From Ruminococcus bicirculans (ex Wegman et al. 2014) (GTDB lineage: Bacteria > Bacillota > Clostridia > Oscillospirales > Ruminococcaceae): a DNA stretch of 64,000 nucleotides. The position numbers and the translations under genes were made by a program. The first letter of the stretch is position 1, and each line of letters begins with the position of its first letter. The notes beneath the pieces are model-generated. The model made no database searches. It was not told where the DNA came from and worked only from the letters and a program-made list of their open reading frames with translations. The stretch covers positions 372,001 through 436,000 of the forward strand of contig NZ_HF545617.1 of assembly GCF_000723465.1 (NCBI RefSeq), read 5' to 3'. Positions 15,881-25,048 of the stretch are shown piece by piece.

Positions 15881-16338
15881 GGGATTATCTCTCCGTTTCT
15901 GCATTCAAGAATGATAGTAAAAGGACCGTCATTGAGCAGTGAAACTTTCATGTCTGCACCGAAAACGCCCTTTTCTACCTTGCCTGAAATTTTCTCACCG
16001 CAGACCTTGCAGAAGTATTCATAAAGTCTGTTGGCTTCATCAGGCTTGCCTGCATAGATAAATGACGGGCGGTTGCCGTGGTGACAATCTGCATAAAGGG
16101 TGAACTGAGAAACGCAAAGAATATCTCCGCCAACATCGTTTATAGAAAGATTTGTTTTGTCGTTCTCGTCGGCGAAAATGCGAAGCTTTGATATCTTGTC
16201 TGCAAGCTTGTCACAGTCAGCCTCAGTGTCCTCCTGACCTACTCCGAAAAGTATCAGAAAGCCCTTTTCTATCTCGCCTGTGACCTTGCCCTCGACCTCA
16301 ACTTTTGCACTTGTGACCCTCTGTATTACCGCTCTCAT
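15877..16338 (-). CDS. dtd: D-aminoacyl-tRNA deacylase
   Basis: The 153-residue enzyme hydrolyses D-amino acids mischarged onto tRNA. The two active-site motifs are present: [17 protein letters not shown] (about residues 78-94) and the cross-subunit GP motif in LLNDGPFTI (about 136-144). It starts MRAVIQRV as usual. The ATG shares a base with the stop of the aldose epimerase gene, and its own stop overlaps the next start, so the three genes are tightly coupled. Confidence 0.96.
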   Translation of the reverse strand: MRAVIQRVTSAKVEVEGKVTGEIEKGFLILFGVGQEDTEADCDKLADKISKLRIFADENDKTNLSINDVGGDILCVSQFTLYADCHHGNRPSFIYAGKPDEANRLYEYFCKVCGEKISGKVEKGVFGADMKVSLLNDGPFTIILECRNGEIIP

Positions 16339-17180
16339 CAGCCCACCTCCACGGTGTAGCTGTAGGTGTAAACAGCTTCAGGTGCAAGCTTGATAGCATG
16401 AGGCTTGTTTTCGATATCCTCAAAAGCGTCGTCCTCGTAAACAGGCACGCTAGTCCAAGGCTCAAGGCAGATAAACTGAGCGTCAGGGTTGCCTGTGGAA
16501 GTCCATACGGCAATGCAGTCAGAATGTGGAAATGAAAGCTTTACGAAACCGCCGTCAGACTTTTTCAGGGTGACAGCCTTTGAAGCAGGGTGGTCTTTCA
16601 TGATAACGTCATAGTCGAAAAGCTCTCTTGTGAGAGTGATAGTCTTTTCACCGTCAAGGATAGTCCTCTCGCCGTTTGGGATAGGCTGAACGATATGCTC
16701 GTTTTTCTCGTACTCAACTGTGCATTTGCCACCTTGGATATCGCAGATAAAAGCAGGGTGACCGCCGAGATAGAAGTACATAGCCTTTTCATCAGTATTT
16801 TTTACTGTGTTTGTGACGGTGACTTTTGAACCTTTTATGGAGTAAGTGACTTCAAGCTCAAAGTGATATGGGTATTGAGCAAGTGTCACGTCATTGTCTT
16901 TTAGTAGAAAGCTTACTGAATTTTTGGTGCTTCCAGCGTATGTAAATTCGCTGTCACGGGCGAAGCCGTGGTTTGCAGCCATGTGATAATCCTGACCGCC
17001 TGCCTTGTAGGTGCGGTCTTTAGGGGAGCATATGAACGGGAAAAGGATAGGAGCGTAGCGTTTCCAAGCGTCACCGCATTGCCAGAGATATTCTTTGCCG
17101 TCCAGTTTGATAGAGTGAAGCTCAGCACCGAAAGTGTCGGCTGAGATAGAGAGTTTATCATTTTTTATTTCATAAAGCAT
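16338..17180 (-). CDS. Aldose 1-epimerase family protein (LacX/YeaD-like)
   Basis: The 280-residue protein has the galactose-mutarotase-like fold and probably interconverts sugar anomers. Family features include the early [17 protein letters not shown] segment, HGFARDSEF with the active-site His, and GGHPAF. It resembles the LacX/YeaD subgroup rather than GalM. It opens the epimerase-dtd-arsC-like operon behind a perfect promoter at 17217-17245. A sugar role fits the GH5 and GH36 enzymes in the window, but the link is inferred. Confidence 0.9.
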   Translation of the reverse strand: MLYEIKNDKLSISADTFGAELHSIKLDGKEYLWQCGDAWKRYAPILFPFICSPKDRTYKAGGQDYHMAANHGFARDSEFTYAGSTKNSVSFLLKDNDVTLAQYPYHFELEVTYSIKGSKVTVTNTVKNTDEKAMYFYLGGHPAFICDIQGGKCTVEYEKNEHIVQPIPNGERTILDGEKTITLTRELFDYDVIMKDHPASKAVTLKKSDGGFVKLSFPHSDCIAVWTSTGNPDAQFICLEPWTSVPVYEDDAFEDIENKPHAIKLAPEAVYTYSYTVEVG

Positions 17181-17216
17181 AGATCAGACCTCCGAGAAAA
17201 AATTTTATACCTTATT

Positions 17217-17245
17217 ATTATAGCACATTGTTTGGGAGATGTCAA
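17217..17245 (-). promoter_or_regulatory. Consensus promoter of the epimerase-dtd operon
   Basis: Perfect TTGACA, 17 bases, TATAAT on the minus strand. Confidence 0.85.
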
Positions 17246-17318
17246 AACCAAGTGAGCAGTGAGGTTATGAGGTCGGCTGGGGTATGGACGAAAACGTTTG
17301 AAAAAACTTAAAGGTCTG

Positions 17319-17397
17319 TTGAAAATTCTGTTCTGATATCAATATTTTAACAGTTAAATTTTATGACTTTGATACAGAATAACTAAAATATTTTCAA
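17319..17397. other. Nested imperfect palindrome in the 17181-17533 gap
   Basis: Four sets of complementary arms are nested: TTGAAAAT/ATTTTCAA (17319-17326, 17390-17397), ATTCTG/CAGAAT (17325-17330, 17375-17380), TATCAA/TTGATA (17337-17342, 17369-17374) and TTTAAC-A-GTTAAA (17346-17358). It lies between two divergent promoters and ends 36 bases before the MoxR promoter. No U-tract follows, so it is not a terminator. The rest of this gap holds only promoters. Confidence 0.5.
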
Positions 17398-17432
17398 TTG
17401 TTTGTGTAAGCTGACAAAACTTGTGATGACTA

Positions 17433-17461
17433 TTGACTTTAATTTGGAGATAGTCTATAAT
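17433..17461 (+). promoter_or_regulatory. Promoter of the MoxR-like ATPase gene
   Basis: TTGACT, 17 bases, TATAAT. Confidence 0.8.
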
Positions 17462-17533
17462 AAAATGGTAAGATTATTTAATTGTGCAGTGCTTTTTGTT
17501 CACAGCTTCAGACTGCACTGAGGAGAAATGATT

Positions 17534-19060
17534 ATGAATATTAAAGAAGCAAAACAACAGATACTTAATGCAATACAAGCCTATCTCATTAAAGACGAAT
17601 TTGGCGATTACCGAATTAGCATAGAACATCAGAGACCTGTGTTCCTGCTTGGCGCACCTGGTATCGGTAAGACCGCTATTATGGAGCAGATAGCTCAGGA
17701 AACTGGCGTAAACCTTGTTACCTACTCCATGTCCCACCACACAAGAGAGTCTGCCCTCGGTCTGCCTGTTATTGTACATAGAAACTACACCGGTGCTGAC
17801 GTGCAGATATCCGAGTACACGATGAGTGAGATCGTGGCTACTCTTTATGACACTATCGAAGCCACTGGCATCAAAGAGGGTATTCTCTTCCTCGATGAGA
17901 TCAACTGCGTTTCCGAGTCCCTTGCTCCTGCAATGCTCCAGTTTTTGCAGTATAAGGTTTTCGGACTTCATCAGGTTCCGGCAGGTTGGGTAGTTGTTAC
18001 AGCAGGTAACCCGCCTGAGTTCAACAAGTCTGTTTCTGAGTTCGATATCGTTACTCTCGACCGTGTTAAGAGGGTCGAGTGTCAGCCTGATTTCGGCGTT
18101 TGGAAAGAATATGCTTACTATGCAGGCGTTCACCCTGCTATCATATCATATCTTGAGCTTCACCCTGACCACTATTATATGGTGGACGCAAGCGATAAGA
18201 ACAACTACCGCTTTGTTACTGCCCGTGGCTGGGAGGACCTTTCTGAAATGATGCAGCTTTATGAGGAGAGCGGTATCCTTGTTGACCACGCTCTGGCTGC
18301 TCAGTATGTACAGAACCCAGAGTTCTCAAAGGGCTTTGCTGAATATTATGACAGATTCAACTACTATCGTGAGAAATATGACGTTGACGCTATCCTCGAG
18401 GGCGGCATAACTGCTCAGAACATTGCTGACGCAAGAGCGGCAGGCACTGAGGAAGCTGTGGCTCTTATGAATCTGCTTATGGACGGCATCACATACACAA
18501 TGAGAAGCTGTATCCAAATGGAGAAGATGATAAGACTTATCCACCCAAGAATGGAAGATATTCTTGTGAAGATAAACAATGGTCTTTCATGCCGTCAGAT
18601 AATCAGTGAACACATCATGGACTGCAACAAGAGCCTTGACAAGGCGGTAAGAGCAAGAAACATCTCGCCGTCTAACAAGAAGATCCAGCACTGGATACTC
18701 CACAATCTGGAAGCTTATCTTGATAAGTGTACGAACGAGGGAAGAGATAACAAAAACCGCTGTACTGTTATTTTGCAGAACTCCTTCAACAATCTGCTCC
18801 ATGGCGCAAACAACGTTACACAGCAGTCTATGAATGGTCTGAAATACGCTTTTGACTTCCTTGAGAATGCTTATGGCGCTGACAGCAATGTTATGAAGAA
18901 GTTTATCGAGGAGCTGAAAATAAATTGCCACACCACAAACTTCATCAAGAAGTACGGCTCAGAGCAGTTCTACAGACTTGCAGGCGAGCCTGTTCAGCAG
19001 CCTACCTACAACAATCTCTATGACCTTAATCTTACTGATTGCCTTTTAGAGCAGGAATAA
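17534..19060 (+). CDS. MoxR-like AAA+ ATPase
   Basis: The 508-residue protein has an N-terminal AAA+ module of the AAA_5/MoxR type: Walker A GAPGIGKTA (about residues 42-50), Walker B ILFLDEIN (about 118-125), sensor 1 VVTAGNPPEFN (about 155-165) and an Arg-finger region DRVKR. The C-terminal 270 residues are helical and unmatched. Family members act as chaperones that switch on a partner carrying a VWA/MIDAS domain, normally encoded next door. No VWA gene is adjacent here. ATG 17534 is preferred to 17528 because GAGGAG sits 9 rather than 3 bases away. It has its own promoter and appears monocistronic. Confidence 0.88.
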   Translation: MNIKEAKQQILNAIQAYLIKDEFGDYRISIEHQRPVFLLGAPGIGKTAIMEQIAQETGVNLVTYSMSHHTRESALGLPVIVHRNYTGADVQISEYTMSEIVATLYDTIEATGIKEGILFLDEINCVSESLAPAMLQFLQYKVFGLHQVPAGWVVVTAGNPPEFNKSVSEFDIVTLDRVKRVECQPDFGVWKEYAYYAGVHPAIISYLELHPDHYYMVDASDKNNYRFVTARGWEDLSEMMQLYEESGILVDHALAAQYVQNPEFSKGFAEYYDRFNYYREKYDVDAILEGGITAQNIADARAAGTEEAVALMNLLMDGITYTMRSCIQMEKMIRLIHPRMEDILVKINNGLSCRQIISEHIMDCNKSLDKAVRARNISPSNKKIQHWILHNLEAYLDKCTNEGRDNKNRCTVILQNSFNNLLHGANNVTQQSMNGLKYAFDFLENAYGADSNVMKKFIEELKINCHTTNFIKKYGSEQFYRLAGEPVQQPTYNNLYDLNLTDCLLEQE

Positions 19061-19083
19061 GCATAGATAAAAAATGAATATTT

Positions 19084-19149
19084 ACGGGCGAACGCATTTT
19101 GCCATACATTGTAATAGTTGCATTGTAGGGGCGAACAGTGTTCGCCCGT
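19084..19149. repeat. Pair of inverted REP-like repeats
   Basis: A diverged copy (19084-19108, ACGGGCGAACGCA...) and a good inverted copy (19124-19149, TGTAGGGG...CGCCCGT, core CGAAC-AGT-GTTCG) face each other 16 bases apart, 23 bases after the MoxR stop. Confidence 0.7.
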
Positions 19150-19198
19150 TTTAGCTTTATAGGTAGTTTTCAGATACATATTTGTTAATATAAAAAGC

Positions 19199-19227
19199 TT
19201 GTAATTTGCGAAAAAGTGTGATATAAT
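19199..19227 (+). promoter_or_regulatory. Promoter of the activase-dehydratase operon
   Basis: TTGTAA, 17 bases, TATAAT with TGTGA before the -10. Confidence 0.7.
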
Positions 19228-19267
19228 AATTAAGAGTGTACAAACGAGAATCAGTGAGGTTTTTACT

Positions 19268-22246
19268 ATGGGCAAGATTTATGATTTAGGCATAGACGTA
19301 GGTTCGACCACGGTCAAGACGGTAATTCTTGACGAGGGCGAGTTTATTTATAACAAATATGAAAGACACTTTTCAAAGGTAAGGGAAACGGTGGCTGAGC
19401 AGCTGCGTGCTATCAGAGAGCTTTATCCTGAGGACAAGTTCAGGATAGCCATAACAGGCTCGGCAGGTCTTGGCATCGCTGAGGCAAGTGGGATCTCTTT
19501 CGTGCAGGAGGTCTTTTCTGCTTATATCGCTGTAAACAAGAAGTATCCAAAGGCTGACGTTGTGGTTGAGCTTGGCGGTGAGGACGCTAAGATAATCTTC
19601 CTCACAGGGGGCGTTGAACAGCGTATGAACGGCTCTTGCGCAGGCGGAACAGGTGCTTTTATCGACCAGATGGCAGGACTTTTGGGTGTTACCCCTGACG
19701 AGATGAACGACCTTGCTCTTAAGGCTGAAAAGACTTATCCTATCGCTTCAAGATGTGGTGTTTTCGCAAAGTCTGATATTCAGCCGCTTCTTAATCAGGG
19801 CGCAAGAAAAGAGGATATTGCCGCTTCTATCTTTCAGGCTGTTGTTGACCAGACAGTTTCGGGTCTGGCACAGGGCAGAAAGATCGGCGGTCAGGTGCTT
19901 TTCCTTGGCGGTCCGCTTACATATCTCAGTGCACTGAGAAAGGCATTCAGAACTACTTTGAACCTTGACGAGGAACACGCTATACTTCCTGAAAATTCTT
20001 CCTGCTATATGGCTTTCGGTGCGGCACTTCATGCTGACACTCTTGCTGAGGAAATGACTATAGACGAAGCTCTTGACAAGATAGTGAACGCAAAGGCTAC
20101 TGACAATATCGTGGTAGGCAAGCCACTGTTTGCAAGCCGTGAGGAATATAATGCTTTCGTGGAAAGACACAAGAAGTCTGACCTTAAATATGAAGACATC
20201 AGAACTTACAGGGGCGACGCTTATCTTGGCATAGACGCAGGCTCGACAACCACAAAGCTTGTGCTTATCACACCTGACGGAAAGCTTCTTTATCAGCACT
20301 ACTGCTCAAACAAGGGTCAGCCGCTGGATATAATCGCTTCAAAGCTTGAGGAGATCTACAGCCTTGCTACTCCTGAGCTTAACATAAAAGCTTCTGCGGT
20401 AACAGGCTACGGTGAGGATCTTATAAAGGCAGGTCTGGGCGTTGACTATGGTATAGTTGAAACTGTTGCGCACTATAAGGCGGCGGCTTATTTCTGCCCT
20501 GACGTTGATTTTATCATCGACATCGGCGGACAGGATATAAAGTGCTTCAAGATAAAAAACAACGCTATCGACAGCATTATGCTCAACGAGGCTTGTTCAT
20601 CAGGCTGTGGCTCGTTCATTCAGACTTTTGCAGGTGCAATGGGATATGACATTGCAGAGTTTGCAAGGCTCGGTCTGTTTGCAAAAGCACCTGTGGAGCT
20701 TGGCTCAAGATGTACAGTGTTCATGAACTCATCTGTAAAGCAGGCGCAAAAGGACGGAGCTTCCGTTGAGGATATCTCTGCAGGACTTTCTTCGTCTATC
20801 ATCAAGAACGCAGTTTACAAGGTAATAAGAGCCAAGTCTATTGATGAGCTTGGCAAGAATATAGTCGTTCAGGGCGGAACGTTCCTTAACGACGCTGTGC
20901 TCAGGTCATTTGAAATGGAGCTTGGCAGAAACGTTATAAGACCTGCCATTGCGGGACTTATGGGTGCGTTCGGCTGTGCGCTTTTCGCAAAAGAAAAATC
21001 TCAGGGCAGGGACGGCAAGTCAGGCGTTCTTACAAAGGCTCAGCTTGAAGAATTTGCTTACAATTCAAGAGCCGTTCAGTGCGGTGGCTGTGGTGCGCAC
21101 TGTAACCTTACTATAATAAGATTTAATGACGGCAGAAGATTTACTTCCGGAAACCGCTGTGAAAAGGGTGCAGGCATAAAGATAACCGACAGAACGGAAA
21201 ACATGATAGAGTATAAGTATAACAAGATACTCTCTTATGCTGACAACAAGCCTGCAAAGCCTATTGCAAAGGTAGGTCTGCCACTGGCACTGTCTTATTA
21301 TGACCTTATGCCGTTCTTCTCAACGCTGCTCACAAGCCTTGGCTTTGAGGTGGTGCTGTCTGAGGAGTCAACGAGAGATACATATTACAAGGGTCAGCAA
21401 ACTATCCCGTCTGATACGGTATGTTATCCTGCAAAGCTTTGTCACGGTCATATAGAGAGCCTCCTTGACAAGGGCGTGGACTTTATCTTCTATCCTTGCA
21501 TGAGCTACAATGCTGACGAGGGTCAGTCGGACAATCACTATAACTGTCCTGTCGTTGCTTATTATCCTGAGCTTCTAAAGGCTAACAATGACAAGCTGAA
21601 TGATGATAATTTCATCATGCCTTATCTTGACATAAACATCAAAAAGCACGTTGCAAAGGCAATGGCAAGGGCGCTTTCAAAGTATAACATCACTGCAAAG
21701 CAGGTGCTTGGAGTGCTTAACAAGGCTTATTCTGAGCAGGTGAGATACCATAGGGATATCGAGGCTAAGGCGCAGGAGATAATCGCTGAGGCAAGGGCGA
21801 AGGGTCAGAAAATAATCGTTCTGGCAGGCAGACCTTACCACATCGACCCTGAGATAAACCACGGCATACACAAGCTTATCGCTTCTCTTGGCTTTGCGGT
21901 CATCACTGAGGACAGCGTGGCAATGAAGGTGGACACTCCTGCCCTTGACGTTCTCAATCAGTGGACTTATCACTCAAGGCTTTACAGAGCGGCAGAGTAT
22001 GTATGCGAGAATGATGATATGCAGCTCGTTCAGCTGGTATCCTTCGGCTGTGGTATCGACGCTGTTACAACAGACGAGGTGAGAGCTATACTTGAAGAAA
22101 AGGGCAAGCTTTACACTCAGCTAAAGATAGACGAGATAACGAATCTCGGTGCGGCTAAGATAAGACTCAGGTCTTTGGCGGCGGCACTGGAGGAAAAAGA
22201 AGCCAGCGCAAATGCTGAGAAAAAAATGGACAAGGAGGCAATGTAA
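19268..22246 (+). CDS. 2-hydroxyacyl-CoA dehydratase activase with two ASKHA ATPase domains
   Basis: The 992-residue protein activates radical 2-hydroxyacyl-CoA dehydratase-type enzymes by ATP-driven electron transfer. Two BadF/HgdC-like ATPase domains lie in tandem: GIDVGSTTVK (residues 7-16) with NGSCAGGTG near 120, and GIDAGSTTTK (about 319-328) with ACSSGCGSF near 440. The cysteines in these segments would bind the bridging [4Fe-4S] cluster. A Cys-rich segment (CGGCGAHCN, GNRCEKG, about 612-645) and a DUF2229-type C-terminal domain follow. The stop shares a base with the next start (TAATG), with AAGGAGG before it. In many Firmicutes this gene and the next are one protein of about 1,400 residues. 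The natural substrate of this subgroup is unknown. Confidence 0.9.
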   Translation: MGKIYDLGIDVGSTTVKTVILDEGEFIYNKYERHFSKVRETVAEQLRAIRELYPEDKFRIAITGSAGLGIAEASGISFVQEVFSAYIAVNKKYPKADVVVELGGEDAKIIFLTGGVEQRMNGSCAGGTGAFIDQMAGLLGVTPDEMNDLALKAEKTYPIASRCGVFAKSDIQPLLNQGARKEDIAASIFQAVVDQTVSGLAQGRKIGGQVLFLGGPLTYLSALRKAFRTTLNLDEEHAILPENSSCYMAFGAALHADTLAEEMTIDEALDKIVNAKATDNIVVGKPLFASREEYNAFVERHKKSDLKYEDIRTYRGDAYLGIDAGSTTTKLVLITPDGKLLYQHYCSNKGQPLDIIASKLEEIYSLATPELNIKASAVTGYGEDLIKAGLGVDYGIVETVAHYKAAAYFCPDVDFIIDIGGQDIKCFKIKNNAIDSIMLNEACSSGCGSFIQTFAGAMGYDIAEFARLGLFAKAPVELGSRCTVFMNSSVKQAQKDGASVEDISAGLSSSIIKNAVYKVIRAKSIDELGKNIVVQGGTFLNDAVLRSFEMELGRNVIRPAIAGLMGAFGCALFAKEKSQGRDGKSGVLTKAQLEEFAYNSRAVQCGGCGAHCNLTIIRFNDGRRFTSGNRCEKGAGIKITDRTENMIEYKYNKILSYADNKPAKPIAKVGLPLALSYYDLMPFFSTLLTSLGFEVVLSEESTRDTYYKGQQTIPSDTVCYPAKLCHGHIESLLDKGVDFIFYPCMSYNADEGQSDNHYNCPVVAYYPELLKANNDKLNDDNFIMPYLDINIKKHVAKAMARALSKYNITAKQVLGVLNKAYSEQVRYHRDIEAKAQEIIAEARAKGQKIIVLAGRPYHIDPEINHGIHKLIASLGFAVITEDSVAMKVDTPALDVLNQWTYHSRLYRAAEYVCENDDMQLVQLVSFGCGIDAVTTDEVRAILEEKGKLYTQLKIDEITNLGAAKIRLRSLAAALEEKEASANAEKKMDKEAM

Positions 22247-23511
22247 TGGCTGAAAAAGAGATAAAACACGCAGGCTCGGACAGAGTAAAAAGGTCTTATT
22301 TTGACAAGTCAAGACGTGAGGAATACACTATACTTATACCTGATATGCTTCCTATACACTTCAAGCTTATCATGGCGATATACAAAAAATACGGCTATAA
22401 CATGGAGCTTTTGCAAAACTGCTCACGAAACGTTATAGACGAGGGACTTAAAAACACACATAATGACGCTTGCTATCCTGCGCTTCTTGTTATCGGACAG
22501 TTTATGGACGCTCTCAAAAGCGGCAAGTATGACCTTGAACACACGGCTCTGCTTATGTCGCAGACGGGCGGCGGCTGTCGTGCTTCAAACTATATCCACC
22601 TTATAAGAAAGGCGCTGTCAACGCAGTTCCCAGAAGTGCCTGTTCTGTCGCTGAATTTCAGCGGACTTGAAAAGGACGCTTCCATAGATATCACCCTTGC
22701 CATTGCAATGAAGCTTATTTATGCGGTACTTTATGGTGATATGCTCATGCTTTTGTACAATCAGTGCAAGCCTTACGAGATAGAGAAAAATTCTACGGAC
22801 GAGCTTTTGGCAAGGTGGCAGCACAGGCTTGGAAAGCTGTTTGCTACCCCGAGCAGATATATGCACACAAAGAGCATTTACAATGCCATGCTCAAAGACT
22901 TTGCGGCACTGCCGAGGTCAAAGGAGAAGAAGCCTAAGGTAGGTATCGTGGGAGAGATATACGTTAAGTATTCACCTCTTGCGAACAATCACCTGAACGA
23001 TTTTCTGCTGTCTGAGGGCTGTGAGCCTAACGTGCCTGGACTGTTGGACTTCGTGCTTTACTGTGCGTCGGACGCTATCAATGACGAGAAGCTTTATGAC
23101 AAGAAAACCAGCCGCACTCTTATGTACGGCATTGGTTATGATGTGCTTTACAAGTTCCAGAAGCAGCAGATAAAGGTCATCAACGAGCAGGGCATTTTCC
23201 AGCCGCCTCATGATTTTGAACACCTTAGAAAGTGTGCTGACAAGTATATTAGTCAGGGCGTAAAAATGGGCGAGGGCTGGCTCATCACTGCTGAAATGGC
23301 GGCTCTTGCAGAAACAGGCACAAAGAACATAATCTGCACTCAGCCATTCGGCTGTCTGCCTAACCACATTGTGGCGAAGGGTATGTCAAGAACTATCAAG
23401 CAGGCTTATCCGGACGCAAATATAGTCGCTATCGACTATGACCCGGGTGCGACAAAGGTCAATCAGGAGAACCGTATCAAGCTTATGCTTGCTAATGCGG
23501 TCATGGATTAA
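22246..23511 (+). CDS. 2-hydroxyacyl-CoA dehydratase-like [Fe-S] protein (HgdB type)
   Basis: The 421-residue protein belongs to the HgdB/FldB family of cluster-containing dehydratase subunits. Conserved Cys residues are in NDACYPAL (about residue 75), TGGGCRASN (about 108) and CTQPFGCLPNH (about 365-372). It is coupled to the activase by a 1-base overlap and forms the catalytic or electron-accepting half of the system. There is no second dehydratase subunit, CoA-transferase or acyl-CoA dehydrogenase nearby, so a classical amino-acid fermentation cassette is absent. Confidence 0.88.
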   Translation: MAEKEIKHAGSDRVKRSYFDKSRREEYTILIPDMLPIHFKLIMAIYKKYGYNMELLQNCSRNVIDEGLKNTHNDACYPALLVIGQFMDALKSGKYDLEHTALLMSQTGGGCRASNYIHLIRKALSTQFPEVPVLSLNFSGLEKDASIDITLAIAMKLIYAVLYGDMLMLLYNQCKPYEIEKNSTDELLARWQHRLGKLFATPSRYMHTKSIYNAMLKDFAALPRSKEKKPKVGIVGEIYVKYSPLANNHLNDFLLSEGCEPNVPGLLDFVLYCASDAINDEKLYDKKTSRTLMYGIGYDVLYKFQKQQIKVINEQGIFQPPHDFEHLRKCADKYISQGVKMGEGWLITAEMAALAETGTKNIICTQPFGCLPNHIVAKGMSRTIKQAYPDANIVAIDYDPGATKVNQENRIKLMLANAVMD

Positions 23512-23527
23512 TAGAGAACAGAAAGAT

Positions 23528-23563
23528 AAAACCCCCTTGGAGCGTGGCTCTGAGGGGGTTTTG
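23528..23563. terminator. Bidirectional terminator
   Basis: AAAACCCCCT / AGGGGGTTTT hairpin between the convergent dehydratase operon and the GntR-ABC operon. Confidence 0.88.
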
Positions 23564-25048
23564 TTAGTCATAGTATTCTTTCGTTTCAAGATAGGATATT
23601 TGTTCCGGTGAAATGAAATCAAGGGCTTTTATTTCCTCTGCCACCTGCTCGGTACTGTTCTTTGTCAGCCTGACGTCAATGTCGATCACATCAATGATGC
23701 TGTTATTGTCGCTGTAAATATCGTCCGAATTACGGGTGTATAAAGTTATGGAGGCGAAGTTGCCTGCAAGGTTGCGGTTTTTCAGACAGTCGATATAATC
23801 GCTAAAGCTCTTTTCACGGCTGTCCAGAGCTTTAATGTAAATGTCTGTAAGCTGCTCAGCCTGCTCTTTAGTGAGAGTTTTTCTGCCTTCTGGGTTTTTG
23901 TAGCTTGAGGTATAGGTCATTATATCTTCGTCTGTCTGCACCCACACCCAAACGTCGTCATAGTCGGTGAGCACTGACAGGTCAGGCTTGCCAGCGAAAC
24001 CGTCGCAAAGATATGAAATGAAGTTAAAGGCAAATATCATGATCATATATACAGCAAAGACTGCTATCCATTTTACGAATTTCGCTATTGTCAAGGTGCT
24101 CTTTGCAGAGAATATCCTTATAAGAAGGTAGCTCAGTAGCACCACTGGCAGCAGAACTATGTTGTCAGGATCGGAAAGAACGTAGGTCGTCACGGTCACA
24201 ATGCCGAGGATAAGAACTATCTCACGAAAAGCGGTGAATACAAATGGCTTGCCTGTGGCTCTGCCGTCACGCTTTTTGTAGATGAAATACAGCAGGCATA
24301 TGAGTGCTGCCGAAAGCAGCGAGCTGCCCATGAGCATTAAAACCAGTGCGTTTGAATAGCCGTTATCCATAAGATAAGCAGGAAATGCACTCCACGCAAA
24401 CCACTTATCTGTAATGATTTCAATATCATCACTGCCTCGTGTTGAGAAAATGCTGATAGATGAAAGAACTATGCACCTTGGCAGTATCGCCTCACAGGCT
24501 GTTATTATCACAGCTGTGTATATGACCTCCGCAAGCCTGCCGCAGCAGACAAGACACAGTATCACAACAAGGTCAACGAACAGGCAGGTAGAAAGCTCAG
24601 TGAGAAACAGCACTGCGGCATACCTTGCAAGTATCTTCAAAGATAGATCGGTGGTTATGATAGTGGAAATAAACTGAATGATGTTCCAAAAAACTACAGG
24701 CAAGATGTGCAGCTTTACAAGTGTGCAAAGCTTTGAGAAAAAGCGTTCCTTTGCACCTGCGGGCAGTGAGTAGGCAAGGTCTGCGTGACTTTTGCTGTAG
24801 CTCTCATGGAAAAGAGCGAACACAGTGAAAACTCCGCACAGTGCGACAGCGGCAACGCCAATGTATGCAATGACATAGCCCTGATAGTAGTTCGTTATGC
24901 TTTCATTGTAGTAAGTAATAAAATTCCGTATGGACATCTGCACAATGTAATTTACAAAAAGCACCAGATTTGTGATTATAAAAAACAAACTGTTCGCTTT
25001 AAGATCACGGTTTGAGGTCTTACTTATCCTCTTCGCTGCTGACAGCAT
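23564..25048 (-). CDS. ABC-2-type transporter membrane protein
   Basis: The 494-residue protein has about ten to eleven transmembrane segments in two blocks with a C-terminal extracytoplasmic region of about 150 residues rich in Asp and Tyr. It is the membrane partner of the ATPase encoded upstream; the genes overlap by 29 bases. ATG 25048 is chosen because GGAGGT lies 8 bases before it; the frame stays open further upstream but only as antisense-like sequence inside the ATPase gene. With the GntR gene this forms a YtrA-type operon layout, often linked to cell-envelope stress, although cargo is unknown. Confidence 0.8.
   Translation of the reverse strand: MLSAAKRISKTSNRDLKANSLFFIITNLVLFVNYIVQMSIRNFITYYNESITNYYQGYVIAYIGVAAVALCGVFTVFALFHESYSKSHADLAYSLPAGAKERFFSKLCTLVKLHILPVVFWNIIQFISTIITTDLSLKILARYAAVLFLTELSTCLFVDLVVILCLVCCGRLAEVIYTAVIITACEAILPRCIVLSSISIFSTRGSDDIEIITDKWFAWSAFPAYLMDNGYSNALVLMLMGSSLLSAALICLLYFIYKKRDGRATGKPFVFTAFREIVLILGIVTVTTYVLSDPDNIVLLPVVLLSYLLIRIFSAKSTLTIAKFVKWIAVFAVYMIMIFAFNFISYLCDGFAGKPDLSVLTDYDDVWVWVQTDEDIMTYTSSYKNPEGRKTLTKEQAEQLTDIYIKALDSREKSFSDYIDCLKNRNLAGNFASITLYTRNSDDIYSDNNSIIDVIDIDVRLTKNSTEQVAEEIKALDFISPEQISYLETKEYYD

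Noticed and set aside
22231-22260. Frameshift or nonsense mutation splitting a fused activase-dehydratase gene
   Set aside because: AAGGAGG and TAATG at the junction form a proper initiation site, so two separate genes are more likely.
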